Shown: piece by piece, positions 8,656 through 17,302 of the stretch
How the letters are laid out: each line of letters starts with the position of its first letter
Numbering within the stretch: the first letter of the stretch is position 1
Source of the DNA: Chelativorans salis
GTDB taxonomy: Bacteria > Pseudomonadota > Alphaproteobacteria > Rhizobiales > Rhizobiaceae
DNA length: 64,000 nt
NCBI RefSeq assembly: GCF_025336525.1
Contig: NZ_JAOCZP010000002.1
Span: 62,001-126,000 of the forward strand
Direction: 5' to 3'
Made by a program: the position numbers and the translations under genes
Notes under the pieces: model-generated
Told to the model about the DNA's origin: nothing
The model's input: the letters and a program-made list of their open reading frames with translations, nothing else
Database searches by the model: none

Positions 8656-9840
8656 ATGCTGGGAACCTTTTCGCGCTCCGACTGGTTGCTGCTGGTCATA
8701 TTCAGTGCGGTCGTGCTGACCCTTCCATGGACCTTGGAGCCGATCGGCGCGGCCTATCCCGACCTGCTGCAGAAATTTGCGATCTACGGGATCTTCGCGG
8801 TCGGCTTCAACATTCTGTTCGGGCTGACGGGATATCTGTCGTTCGGCCATGCCGCCTTCCTCGGCGTCGGCTCCTATGCGGCCGTATGGTCCTTCAAGCT
8901 GCTGACGATGAACGTACTGCCGGCCCTGGCCCTGTCGATCGCGATTGCCGGCGTGTTCGCCCTCCTCATCGGCTATATCTCGCTACGCCGCGCGGGCATC
9001 TACTTTTCGATCCTGACGCTCGCCTTCGCGCAGATGAGTTACAATTTGGCCTACTCGGTACTCACGCCGATCACGAACGGCGAAACCGGCCTTCAGGTGC
9101 GTGCCATCCGTAAAAGCGCGGAAGTCTCGCTGCGCGACGGCGACGTGCGCATCATCGACCAGGCCCTGGGCATTCCGGAAGTCGGCGTCCCCATCACCAA
9201 CCTGTTCGGCATGAAGATGAGCGGCTATCCCGGCTTCTACTTCTGTGCCGTCCTGCTGATCGTCTGCTTCTTCATCGCCATGTGCATCTCGCGATCCAAT
9301 TTCGGCATGATGCTGAAGGCGATCAAATCCAACCAGAACCGGTTGAACTACACAGGCATCCATACCCGCCCCTATCTGATCGCCGCTTTCGTAATCTCGG
9401 GCATGTATGCCGGGCTGGCCGGCTCGCTCCTGTCCATCACCGATCCTATCGCGGGTGCAGAGCGCATGCAGTGGACGGCCTCCGGCGAGGTGGTCCTGAT
9501 GACGATCCTCGGCGGTGCGGGCACGCTCGTCGGGCCGGTGCTCGGCGCCGGCCTCATCAAATATGCCGAGCAGAAGGTCTCGTCCTGGAACGAGGGCATC
9601 CTGCACGGTGCATTCTCCTTCCTTCCGGAGCCGGTGCAGGATTTTGTCGTCGAATTCTTCTCCTTCTTCGTCGGCGAAGGGTGGCACCTGACGCTCGGTC
9701 TGATGTTCATGATCATCGTGATCTTTCTGCCCGGCGGCGTCATGGAGGGCTTCCGGCGACTGCGCCGGGCCTTCGCGAACGGCGCATCGCCGCCACCCCG
9801 GCCGGTGGCAACCACGACACCCATAGCAGAACGGGACTAG
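8656..9840 (+). CDS. ABC transporter permease, LivM type
   Basis: A 394-residue membrane subunit partnering the LivH-type protein. It carries the family sequence [20 protein letters not shown], the loop [20 protein letters not shown], and [20 protein letters not shown]. The ATG at 8656 has AGAGGAG at 8643-8649; the GTG three bases earlier is less likely. A segment of about 40 residues in the middle ([20 protein letters not shown]) and the long C-terminal part [20 protein letters not shown] make it larger than E. coli LivM-type minimal cores. Both features may mark a subfamily with an unusual substrate. Confidence 0.88.
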   Translation: MLGTFSRSDWLLLVIFSAVVLTLPWTLEPIGAAYPDLLQKFAIYGIFAVGFNILFGLTGYLSFGHAAFLGVGSYAAVWSFKLLTMNVLPALALSIAIAGVFALLIGYISLRRAGIYFSILTLAFAQMSYNLAYSVLTPITNGETGLQVRAIRKSAEVSLRDGDVRIIDQALGIPEVGVPITNLFGMKMSGYPGFYFCAVLLIVCFFIAMCISRSNFGMMLKAIKSNQNRLNYTGIHTRPYLIAAFVISGMYAGLAGSLLSITDPIAGAERMQWTASGEVVLMTILGGAGTLVGPVLGAGLIKYAEQKVSSWNEGILHGAFSFLPEPVQDFVVEFFSFFVGEGWHLTLGLMFMIIVIFLPGGVMEGFRRLRRAFANGASPPPRPVATTTPIAERD

Positions 9841-9844
9841 AACG

Positions 9845-10666
9845 ATGTCAGTGGCTGAAACGATAAGGGACGACGTCGCCGGTGAGCGGGGCTTCCAGAG
9901 CGACATTCCCGACAGGGTGCTGCATATCGATGACGTGCACAAAAGTTTTGCCGGTCTCCACGCGCTCTCCAACGTCGATCTCGACGTGCGCCAGGGCGAG
10001 ACCCATGCGATCATCGGCCCGAACGGCGCCGGCAAGTCGACGCTTCTCAATGTCTGCGTCGGCCGGATCGAGCCGGACCGCGGCGCCGTTGTCTTCGACG
10101 GCGACGCGCTGACGGGAAAATCGCCGCACGAGATCAACCAGCTCGGCGTGGCGCGGGTCTTTCAGACACCGGAGGTGTTCCTCGATCTTTCGGTTCTGGA
10201 AAACGTCATGGTGCCGGCGCTGTCGCGGCGCGACGGCCATTTCAAGCTCAATCCTTTTACCGCATTCTCCGGCGAAACCGAAATCCGCGACGAGGCGGAG
10301 GCGGTCATCGCCGATGTCGGCCTGAAGAACCGCATTCATATGACCGCCTCCAGCCTCTCGCGCGGCGACAAGCGCAGGCTGGAACTCGCCATGGGGCTGA
10401 TCCAGCACCCCAAGCTGCTGCTGCTCGACGAACCCACCGCCGGCATGGCGCGCCATGACACCAATGCGACCATCGATCTGCTCCGGAAGATCAAGGAACG
10501 CGGGATGACGAAGGTCATCATCGAACATGACATGCACGTGGTGTTTTCGCTTGCCGACCGCATATCCGTGCTGGCCGGCGGACGCATTATTGCGCAGGGC
10601 TCGCCTGAGGAAATCAAGAACAACCCGAAGGTCAAGGAAGCCTATCTCGGAGAGGAACAGGTATGA
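9845..10666 (+). CDS. ABC transporter ATP-binding protein, LivG type
   Basis: A 273-residue nucleotide-binding subunit. It shows Walker A GPNGAGKST near residue 58, a signature region SSLSRGDKRRLELAMGL with an atypical SRGDKR in place of SGGQQ, Walker B LLLLDEPTAGMARHDTN, and the switch histidine in VIIEHDMHVVF. The C-terminal extension (IIAQGSPEEIKNNPKVKEAY) is the LivG hallmark. Its last bases overlap the next gene as ATGA, so the two ATPases are translationally coupled. Confidence 0.9.
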   Translation: MSVAETIRDDVAGERGFQSDIPDRVLHIDDVHKSFAGLHALSNVDLDVRQGETHAIIGPNGAGKSTLLNVCVGRIEPDRGAVVFDGDALTGKSPHEINQLGVARVFQTPEVFLDLSVLENVMVPALSRRDGHFKLNPFTAFSGETEIRDEAEAVIADVGLKNRIHMTASSLSRGDKRRLELAMGLIQHPKLLLLDEPTAGMARHDTNATIDLLRKIKERGMTKVIIEHDMHVVFSLADRISVLAGGRIIAQGSPEEIKNNPKVKEAYLGEEQV

Positions 10667-11424
10667 ACATGGCCATGCAGGAGCCGAAACAGGCCGCCAG
10701 CCTCAACGTCGATCCCAGGTCGCACTATTTCGCAGTGCGCGGCTTGCAGGCCTACTATGGTGACAGCTACATCGTTCAGGACATTTCCTTCGACATCAAT
10801 GAAGGGGAGATCCTTGCGCTGCTCGGCCGCAACGGCGCCGGCAAGACATCGACGCTGCGCACGATCGCCCGCACCGATTCGCCGATGCTGCGTGAGGGCG
10901 AGATCTGGCTGAGGGGAGAGCCGGTCCACAAGATGCAATCCTTTGAAGCGGCGCGTCACGGCATCCAACTCGTTCCTGAAGACCGGCGCATCATTCCGGG
11001 CATGACCGTAGAGGAAAACCTCGATCTCGCCTGCATTTCCGGCGAGACCGGCTGGTCCTATGAGCGCATCTACACGCTTTTCCCGCGTCTCAAGGAGCGG
11101 CGCAGGCAGGAAGGCAACACGCTTTCGGGCGGCGAGCAGCAGATGCTTGCCATCGGCCGCGCGCTCGCCCGCGACCTCAAGCTGCTTCTCCTGGACGAAC
11201 CTTACGAGGGCCTCGCGCCGGTGGTCCGCCACGACATCGAGAAGGCTCTGATCGAAGTGCGCAACGCGGGCATTACCACGATCATCGTGGAACAGAACGC
11301 GGTCGCTGCGCTCAGGATCGCCGATCGGGCGATCATCCTCGACACCGGCGAACTGGTTTTTGACGGCTCGGCCAAGGAAGTCCTCGAAAAGGAAAGCCTG
11401 CGCCATGAATATCTCGCCATCTGA
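10663..11424 (+). CDS. ABC transporter ATP-binding protein, LivF type
   Basis: A 253-residue second ATPase. It shows Walker A GRNGAGKTSTLRT, signature TLSGGEQQMLAIGRALA, Walker B LLLLDEPYEGLAPVVRHDIE, and switch IIVEQN, all typical of LivF. An extra N-terminal stretch of about 25 residues (MNMAMQEPKQAASLNVDPRS) precedes the usual ATPase start. It is the last gene of the importer operon; a hairpin follows its stop. Together with the preceding four genes it makes a complete five-subunit importer. Confidence 0.9.
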   Translation: MNMAMQEPKQAASLNVDPRSHYFAVRGLQAYYGDSYIVQDISFDINEGEILALLGRNGAGKTSTLRTIARTDSPMLREGEIWLRGEPVHKMQSFEAARHGIQLVPEDRRIIPGMTVEENLDLACISGETGWSYERIYTLFPRLKERRRQEGNTLSGGEQQMLAIGRALARDLKLLLLDEPYEGLAPVVRHDIEKALIEVRNAGITTIIVEQNAVAALRIADRAIILDTGELVFDGSAKEVLEKESLRHEYLAI

Positions 11425-11429
11425 GCCGC

Positions 11430-11447
11430 GCGCATCCTGAGGTGCGC
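11430..11447 (+). terminator. Hairpin after the ABC importer operon
   Basis: GCGCA-T-CC at 11430-11437 pairs with GG-TGCGC at 11441-11447 around TGA, with one bulged base. There is no T-run. Its place 6 bases after the last importer stop, before a non-coding gap, suggests the operon's transcription end or a 3' stabiliser. Confidence 0.4.
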
Positions 11448-11814
11448 GGCGTTCAGGGCCTGTTGATACGACGGGATGAGGTGAGCGAGGGTGAGATGTA
11501 GGAACCATGAACATGAGATCGACCGACAGCCGATCTTCGCCGCCTCGGTACAGAGGCTGCCGCCGGCGGCCCGGCGATCTGGATCAGGGCGGTCTTGCTA
11601 CTCATGCGTTCAGTTTGAGGCTTTCCATGCGCCCATAGGCGGCCCGCGAGCCCTTGCGAATCGCTGATAATATACCGCTCAGCGTTTGTCCCGTTTGGGA
11701 CATGCGTCGCCCGCCGAGACATGAGAAGGCCAGATTGAATTGCCCGAAACCTGCTCTATCTCGCCCCACGAGATGACGTTCCCGGAGGCGGCTTGTTCCA
11801 CAGAGGAGGCTTTC
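11448..11814. other. Gap without a recognisable gene
   Basis: About 370 bases between the ABC importer and the sugar dehydrogenase. Short open frames exist on both strands, but none has a plausible ribosome site, domain or codon pattern. It contains a GCTGATAATATACCGC stretch near 11662 that could hold a promoter -10 element for the dehydrogenase. I see no insertion-sequence ends that I can pair. Confidence 0.35.
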
Positions 11815-13059
11815 ATGACACGCTTTGTGTCTCTGTTCGCGATAACAGCGGTCCTATGCGGTCCTGCCCTTGCCCAGACAAGCGGTGAGGGAACTGCCAG
11901 GGGTGAGACGGCTGAGACTTCTCTACCCAAGGCGCCTGACCAGGAGCCGGTGTTCGAAAACCAGACGCGAACGCCACTTCCTGCCGAGAAGACCGCCGTC
12001 GAAACCGAAACGATTGCTGAAGATCTGTCGAATCTGTGGTCGATGGAGTTCCTGTCCGATGGGGCTATGCTCGTGACCGCCAAGGAAGGCGACATGATGA
12101 TCGTTTCCTCCGAGGGCGAGGTGGGGGCGCCGATCGAGGGCGTTCCCGAGGTGATGTCCCAGGGCCAGGGCGGGCTTCTGGACGTCGCGCTCGCTCCCGA
12201 TTTCGACGAAACCGGTATGATCTATTTCTCCTTCTCCGAGCCACGCGAGGACGGCGGCAACGGGACGAGCGTCGCCCGCGCCCGTTTGGAAACGGACGGG
12301 TCAGGCACCGGAACGCTGCAGGATTTGGAAATCATCTTTCGGCAGACCCCGGCCTATGACGGGGACATGCATTTTGGCTCGCGCCTCGTTTTCGGGCCGG
12401 ATGACCATCTCTTTGTCACGGTCGGCGAGCGCTCCGATACACCCATCCGGGACCAGGCCCAGGATCTGACATCCGGGCTCGGCAAGATCTTCCGGATCAA
12501 TCCGGACGGATCTGCGCCCGAAGGCAACCCGTTCGCGCGGCACGCCGCGATCCAGCCTGAAATCTGGTCCTACGGCCACCGCAATATCCAGGCGGCCACA
12601 TTGGATCCGGAAGGTCGCCTCTGGACGGTCGAGCACGGGCCGATGGGCGGCGACGAACTCAACCGGCCGGAAGCGGGCCTGAACTACGGCTGGCCGGCCA
12701 TCACATACGGCCTTGATTATGGCGGCGCGCCCATCGGCCTCGGCCTCACCGCGATGGAAGGCATGGAGCAGCCGGTCTATTACTGGGATCCGGTCATCGC
12801 CCCGTCCGGGATGGCCTTCTACCAAGGCGAAGAATTTCCCGCCTGGGACGGCGCCGTCCTCATTGGCGGCCTGGTCAGCGAAAGCCTTGTCGTCCTTCAT
12901 TTGGAGGAGGGGCGGGTGACGAGCGAGGAGCGTATCCCGCTCGGAGCGCGCGTCCAGGACGTCAAGGTCGGGCCGGATGGTGCGGTCTACGCTATCACCG
13001 AAGCCGACAACAACAGCTCCAGCGCTATCATGCGCGTCACCAGCCAGGCAGGCGGCTGA
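11815..13059 (+). CDS. Periplasmic PQQ-dependent aldose sugar dehydrogenase (YliI-like)
   Basis: A 414-residue secreted beta-propeller of the glucose/sorbosone dehydrogenase family, which oxidises aldoses in the periplasm with PQQ. A signal peptide (TRFVSLFAITAVLCGPALAQ) is followed by a low-complexity acidic linker of about 40 residues. Family motifs are GQGGLLDVALAPDF, EIWSYGHRNIQAA and EHGPMGGDELNRPEAGLNYG, which supply the catalytic base and the cofactor and calcium contacts in homologues. The ATG at 11815 is preceded by AGAGGAGG. It stands alone between the ABC operon and a convergent IclR gene. PQQ dependence is inferred from the family; no PQQ biosynthesis gene is in the window. Confidence 0.88.
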   Translation: MTRFVSLFAITAVLCGPALAQTSGEGTARGETAETSLPKAPDQEPVFENQTRTPLPAEKTAVETETIAEDLSNLWSMEFLSDGAMLVTAKEGDMMIVSSEGEVGAPIEGVPEVMSQGQGGLLDVALAPDFDETGMIYFSFSEPREDGGNGTSVARARLETDGSGTGTLQDLEIIFRQTPAYDGDMHFGSRLVFGPDDHLFVTVGERSDTPIRDQAQDLTSGLGKIFRINPDGSAPEGNPFARHAAIQPEIWSYGHRNIQAATLDPEGRLWTVEHGPMGGDELNRPEAGLNYGWPAITYGLDYGGAPIGLGLTAMEGMEQPVYYWDPVIAPSGMAFYQGEEFPAWDGAVLIGGLVSESLVVLHLEEGRVTSEERIPLGARVQDVKVGPDGAVYAITEADNNSSSAIMRVTSQAGG

Positions 13060-13106
13060 CGAAACCCGCCTGAAAGGGCGACGCTCCTGGGAGCGCGCCG
13101 CCGGTA

Positions 13107-13121
13107 CTCTACAGCGTAGAG
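13107..13121. terminator. Small palindrome between convergent genes
   Basis: CTCTAC-AGC-GTAGAG forms a 6-bp stem with a 3-base loop, just after a second dyad CGCTCC-TG-GGAGCG. Both lie between the sugar dehydrogenase and the convergent IclR gene. No T-run is present, so a terminator role is only suggested by position. Confidence 0.3.
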
Positions 13122-13152
13122 CCTCAAGCGCGGAGCTAATAACGAGGTAGTG

Positions 13153-13962
13153 CTATCGTGCACCGCCAGTGATCATAGGGGCGAATGAAAGCTCCTTGCA
13201 AAAAGCAGTGAGCCGCTCGACAGCTTCTGATCTTGGCTGCACCACCGCCGGATCTGTTCCAATCAGGGTTATTACGGCCTGTGCTTCCCTCTGCCAGTCG
13301 AGGATCGGAGCGGCGATGGCGACAAGGCCCGGAATGAACTTGCCTTCCACCGATGCATAGCCCTGGGTGCGGATGGTCTGGACCATCTTGTCGATGTCCT
13401 CCTCCGTCGGTAGCAGATCGGGGGCAACCGCCGGGTTCTGGCGCGCATGGCGCAATTCGGCCTCCCGAAACGCTTGAAGGGGTGCAGGCGGAGCCCAGGC
13501 GAGGAAGGCGCGGCCAGTGGCGGAGTTGAGCAGCGGTAATGTAGTGCCGAGACCCATCGAGGTGACCATGGGGGAAGCCGCCCGCTCCCAACGGATGACG
13601 GTCGCACCTTGAGTTCCCCAGACGGAGAGGAGGGCAGTCAGGCCGGATTCGTCGCGTAAATCAGGCAGGGCGTCGGACGCGCGGTTGACGAAATCGTGGC
13701 GGGCAAGTGCTGAGAGGCCGAGTGTCACCGCCCCCGGACCCAAGTCATATTTGCCAGAGCGGCCGGCCTGTTCCACAAGGCCCGCATGATGGAACGACGC
13801 CAGGTAGCGGTGCACCTTACTTGGCGGCATTCCGCACTCGCGCGCCAACTCCGACAGGGACGCCGGAGCGCGGCGCTCGATCATGGCGTTCAGCAGTCGC
13901 AGTGCCGCGTCGAGCGATTGAATGCCGCCCGTATGCTCGTTGCCATTATCATCTTTGGCCAT
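13153..13962 (-). CDS. IclR-family regulator of the aromatic-acid locus
   Basis: A 269-residue IclR protein. A winged helix-turn-helix occupies about residues 12-75 (GGIQSLDAALRLLNAMIERR, LSELARECGMPPSKVHRYLA). The effector domain follows, with the family segment LLNSATGRAFLAWAPP and AIAAPILDWQ. Its start overlaps the end of the thioesterase gene by 14 bases, so it is in the same leftward unit. IclR proteins often control aromatic degradation; here the likely target is the divergent promoter near 14.4 kb. The effector (salicylate, gentisate or a CoA ester) is not deducible. Confidence 0.9.
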   Translation of the reverse strand: MAKDDNGNEHTGGIQSLDAALRLLNAMIERRAPASLSELARECGMPPSKVHRYLASFHHAGLVEQAGRSGKYDLGPGAVTLGLSALARHDFVNRASDALPDLRDESGLTALLSVWGTQGATVIRWERAASPMVTSMGLGTTLPLLNSATGRAFLAWAPPAPLQAFREAELRHARQNPAVAPDLLPTEEDIDKMVQTIRTQGYASVEGKFIPGLVAIAAPILDWQREAQAVITLIGTDPAVVQPRSEAVERLTAFCKELSFAPMITGGAR

Positions 13963-14365
13963 TGGCTTCCACTATCCCGCGCAGCGCCTCGATTTCCGCG
14001 GCGACCATACCCGTATCGCCAAGCTTGAACAGCCCTCGCACTTCTGTCCCCACAACAGCGAGCTGGCCGCCGACGCGGCCCTCATAGGCGAGTTGCAAGG
14101 TTTTGCGGCCCCATTCTTCGACGGAAAGAGTGAGGGACAGCAGATCGCCATTCCGCATCGGCCGGCGGAACTGAGCACTCGCTTCCATCAGCCCCAGACC
14201 GAGAGCCTCAAGCCTTTGGCAGAGGGCCTCATGGCCCCCGAATTGCCAGAGCCACTCATGGAAAGTGCGGTCGAACCAGGCGTAGACGTTCGGATAGAAG
14301 ACGATGCCCGCAGGGTCGCAATCGCCAAAACTGACTGAATAATCAAGGCTATGCGTGATCTCCAT
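13949..14365 (-). CDS. Hotdog acyl-CoA thioesterase, probable gentisyl-CoA thioesterase
   Basis: A 138-residue single hotdog-fold thioesterase of the 4-hydroxybenzoyl-CoA thioesterase/YbgC group. It shows the catalytic-aspartate motif SFGDCDPAGIVFYPNVYAWF near residue 18. The start at 14365 has GGAGCGG ahead of it; an upstream ATG at 14392 is less likely. In CoA-dependent gentisate formation the hydroxylase produces gentisyl-CoA, which must be hydrolysed before ring cleavage; this gene, divergent from the fused ligase-hydroxylase and 88 bases away, fits that step. The substrate assignment is from context. Confidence 0.82.
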   Translation of the reverse strand: MEITHSLDYSVSFGDCDPAGIVFYPNVYAWFDRTFHEWLWQFGGHEALCQRLEALGLGLMEASAQFRRPMRNGDLLSLTLSVEEWGRKTLQLAYEGRVGGQLAVVGTEVRGLFKLGDTGMVAAEIEALRGIVEANGQR

Positions 14366-14386
14366 TTTTCCGCTCCATGAAATATA

Positions 14387-14440
14387 TTGCATAATGTGAA
14401 AACCACTCTATCCTTTAGGTCAAGAAGTGTCGATCGACCT
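14387..14440 (+). promoter_or_regulatory. Candidate promoter and dyad for the aromatic catabolic operon
   Basis: TTGCAT at 14387-14392 and TATCCT at 14409-14414 are spaced by 16 bases and could be a weak sigma70-like promoter, as expected for an activated gene. Downstream, AGGTC (14417-14421) faces GACCT (14436-14440), a possible IclR site. The 88-base divergent gap must hold the control of both directions. The evidence is position plus modest matches only. Confidence 0.35.
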
Positions 14441-14452
14441 TTGGGAGGAGGC

Positions 14453-17200
14453 ATGGCGAACCTGTCCAGCATAGAGATTTTGGGAGGCGGTCCGGCGGGC
14501 CTTTATGCGGCGATCCTGCTGCGGCGGACGATGCCGGAAGTGCGGGTGCGGGTGACGGAACAGAATCCGCGAGGCGCTACCTTCGGCTTTGGCGTCGTCT
14601 TCTCGGATCAGGCACTGGACTTCCTCAGGGCCGACGATCCTGAGACGCATGATCTCGTAACGCCCTGTATGGAGCGCTGGCGGAACATGACGCTCAACCT
14701 GCCCGCCGGGCAGGTTATCCTCGACGGTGTCGGATTTTCCGCTATCGGCCGGCTGGAGCTGATCGAAATTCTGCGCAAGCGTGCTGAGGCGCTTGGCGTG
14801 GAGATGCGCTTCTCCTGCCAGGTGACGGCGCTTGATGAGCTGCAGGCCGATCTGATCGTCGGGGCGGACGGGCTGAATTCCTTGGTGCGCCGTTCGCTCG
14901 AGGCGGAATTCGCGCCGATGCTCGACCATTTCAGCAATCACTTCGCCTGGTTCGGTACGGAGCGACCCTTCGAGACGCTGACCCAGAGCTTCGTGACTAC
15001 CGACAAGGGCGCGCTCAACGCGCATCACTATCGCTTCGCCCCGAACCGCAGCACCTTCATCGTCGAATGTGATGCGGCGACCTTTGGCGCGTATGGCTTC
15101 GCGGACATGGATGAGGCGCAGAGCGCGCGGCTGTGCGAAACAATTTTTTCCGATGTCCTGGAAGGTGCGCCGCTGATCACCAACAAGTCGATGTGGCGGC
15201 AGTTTCCACGGCTGTGGTGCCGGAACTGGGCTGCCGGGCGGTACGTGCTTCTGGGTGATGCAGCCCACACCGCGCATTTCTCCATCGGTTCGGGCACGCG
15301 GCTGGCGATGGAGGATGCTATTGCGCTCGTCCGCTCGCTTGCTGCGCATAACGATCTGGACGAGGCGCTGGCCGCCTACCAGGCCGAGCGCCAGCCTATC
15401 GGGAAGAAGATCGTCGACGCCGCCAACACATCCGCCATCTGGTACGAGAGCTTTGCCGAGAAGATGGCGCTGGCTCCGGTCGATTTCGCCTTCGACTACA
15501 TCACCCGCTCCGGCCGCGTGGACATGGATCGTCTGCGCAAGATGGCGCCCGGCTTCATGGCCCGCTACGACGCCGAGAAGGCGGCAGAGGGGCGCGGCGC
15601 GCTGGCCGATCCGGTTGCGGACAACGTGCCCGGCGCGGTCGAGATCGGCTTCGACAAGGCGGCGCACCCGAACTGCTCCGCCATCCTGTGGGACAATCTC
15701 GAGCGCAACCCGGACAAGCCGGCGCTCATAGGGCCAGCCGGCACGATGACCTATGCGGAACTTGTGGCCGAGGCGGCGCGCTGGGGCAATGCCTTCATCG
15801 CTGCCGGGCTGAAGCGCGGCGAGCGTATCCCATTCTTCCTCGATGATACGCCGGTCTATCCGGCCACCTTCTTCGGAGCTGTGCGGGCGGGCTTCGTGCC
15901 CGTGCTGTTGAACACGCAAACGACGCCGGACACCCTGAACTTCTTCCTTAGGGATACTGGCGCACGGATTGCCCTCTGCGAGGCTTTGCTGGTGGATCGG
16001 TTCGGAGCGGAGACGCTGGAAGGCACCGCGCTCGAGCGGGTTGTAATCGCGAACGGGGAGGCCGAAGGGGCAGGTCGCATCGCAGCTGCGGATTTCCTTG
16101 CCGGGCGGCCACACGAACTTGCCTGCGCAGACACCGGGCCGGACGACATGGCTTTCTGGATGTATTCCTCGGGCTCGACTGGACGGCCCAAAGGCATCGT
16201 CCATCTGCACCACGACATAGCCTATACGCAAGCGTCCTTCGGCGAGCATGTGCTGAAGCTGCGGCCCGACGACATCTGCTTTTCGGTGCCGAAGATCTTT
16301 TTCGCCTACGGCTTCGGAAATGCGATCACCTTTCCCTTCTCAATCGGCGCGACCACGCTTTTGATGCCGGGACAGCCGCGCCCCAACGCGGTACTGGATA
16401 CGATCGAGCGTTTTCGCCCCACCGTACTTTTCGGCCTGCCGACGCTCTATACCGCGCTGGCCCGAGCCGAGGGTGCTGAGAAGCGGGACCTGAGTTCGCT
16501 GCGCCAGTCCATGTCGGCGGCGGAAATCTTGTCGCAGGATATCTATGATGCGTGGAAGGCGCTGACCGGGCATGGCCCTACCGAGGGGCTGGGCTCGACG
16601 GAGATGCTGCACATCTATCTGTCGAACAGCCTTGACGACCATAGGATCGGCTCGGCCGGCGCGCGCGTGCCCGGCTATGAGGTGCGCCTAGAGACGCCCG
16701 AGGGCAGGCCGGCGGCGCCCGGCGAGGAGGGCGTGATGTTCGTGCGCGGCCATTCCTCTGCGCCCTGCTACTGGAACCGGCCGGACAAGACCGGCGATAC
16801 GATGCGTGGAGACTGGCTCTACACCGGCGACCGCTTCATCGAGAAGGACGGGTACTTTTACTTCCAAGGCCGCGCCGACGAGCTGATCAAAGTGTCGGGC
16901 CAGTGGGTCTGGCCGCTCGAGGTGGAGCGCTGCCTGAACGAGCATCCGGACGTGCACGAATGCGTCGTCCTGGCTCACGAGATGGCCGACCGCCGGATGA
17001 CGCTCCGGGCCGTCGTGCGGCTGCGTGAGGGCAAGGCAGGCAGTGAGGAGCGGAGCGACGCACTGCGCGCCTACGTCAAGTCACGCCTGCAGCCCTACAA
17101 ATATCCGCGCATCGTCGAGTATGTCGCCGATCTGCCCAAGACCGGCACCGGCAAGATCGACCGGCAGGCATTGCTGCGGGCGAAAGAGAAAAGCGTGTGA
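14453..17200 (+). CDS. Fused FAD-dependent aryl-CoA hydroxylase / aryl-CoA ligase
   Basis: A 915-residue two-domain enzyme. Residues 1 to about 390 are a class A FAD monooxygenase like the salicylyl-CoA 5-hydroxylase / 2-aminobenzoyl-CoA monooxygenase N-terminal domain: ILGGGPAGLYAAIL dinucleotide fold, DLIVGADGLNSLVRRS, and GDAAHTAHFSIGSGTRLAME. After a short linker, residues about 402-915 are a benzoate-CoA-ligase-type adenylating enzyme with YSSGSTGRPKG, YTGDRFIEKDGYFYFQGR and the catalytic lysine in PKTGTGKIDR. The ATG at 14453 follows GGGAGGAGG. Expected chemistry: ATP- and CoA-dependent activation of salicylate or 3-hydroxybenzoate, then NAD(P)H- and O2-dependent ring hydroxylation to gentisyl-CoA. 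There is one uninterrupted frame with no stop between the domains. Confidence 0.88.
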   Translation: MANLSSIEILGGGPAGLYAAILLRRTMPEVRVRVTEQNPRGATFGFGVVFSDQALDFLRADDPETHDLVTPCMERWRNMTLNLPAGQVILDGVGFSAIGRLELIEILRKRAEALGVEMRFSCQVTALDELQADLIVGADGLNSLVRRSLEAEFAPMLDHFSNHFAWFGTERPFETLTQSFVTTDKGALNAHHYRFAPNRSTFIVECDAATFGAYGFADMDEAQSARLCETIFSDVLEGAPLITNKSMWRQFPRLWCRNWAAGRYVLLGDAAHTAHFSIGSGTRLAMEDAIALVRSLAAHNDLDEALAAYQAERQPIGKKIVDAANTSAIWYESFAEKMALAPVDFAFDYITRSGRVDMDRLRKMAPGFMARYDAEKAAEGRGALADPVADNVPGAVEIGFDKAAHPNCSAILWDNLERNPDKPALIGPAGTMTYAELVAEAARWGNAFIAAGLKRGERIPFFLDDTPVYPATFFGAVRAGFVPVLLNTQTTPDTLNFFLRDTGARIALCEALLVDRFGAETLEGTALERVVIANGEAEGAGRIAAADFLAGRPHELACADTGPDDMAFWMYSSGSTGRPKGIVHLHHDIAYTQASFGEHVLKLRPDDICFSVPKIFFAYGFGNAITFPFSIGATTLLMPGQPRPNAVLDTIERFRPTVLFGLPTLYTALARAEGAEKRDLSSLRQSMSAAEILSQDIYDAWKALTGHGPTEGLGSTEMLHIYLSNSLDDHRIGSAGARVPGYEVRLETPEGRPAAPGEEGVMFVRGHSSAPCYWNRPDKTGDTMRGDWLYTGDRFIEKDGYFYFQGRADELIKVSGQWVWPLEVERCLNEHPDVHECVVLAHEMADRRMTLRAVVRLREGKAGSEERSDALRAYVKSRLQPYKYPRIVEYVADLPKTGTGKIDRQALLRAKEKSV

Positions 17201-17302
17201 CGCGGAACGGCCTTAAGGCTCGGGGCGCCTGACACTTGAACTGGAATAGGTGAGCCGGGATTGCGCGGTGCGTCCGGCAGGTTTCGTCAAGGGAGGAATA
17301 AA

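Noticed and set aside
11448-11740. Possible insertion-sequence remnant after the ABC operon
   Set aside because: The short leftward frame here lacks any transposase motif and I could not find paired terminal repeats.
14420-16249. A 609-codon open frame antisense to the ligase-hydroxylase gene
   Set aside because: It is a high-GC shadow of the real gene; no ribosome site, domains or sensible composition.
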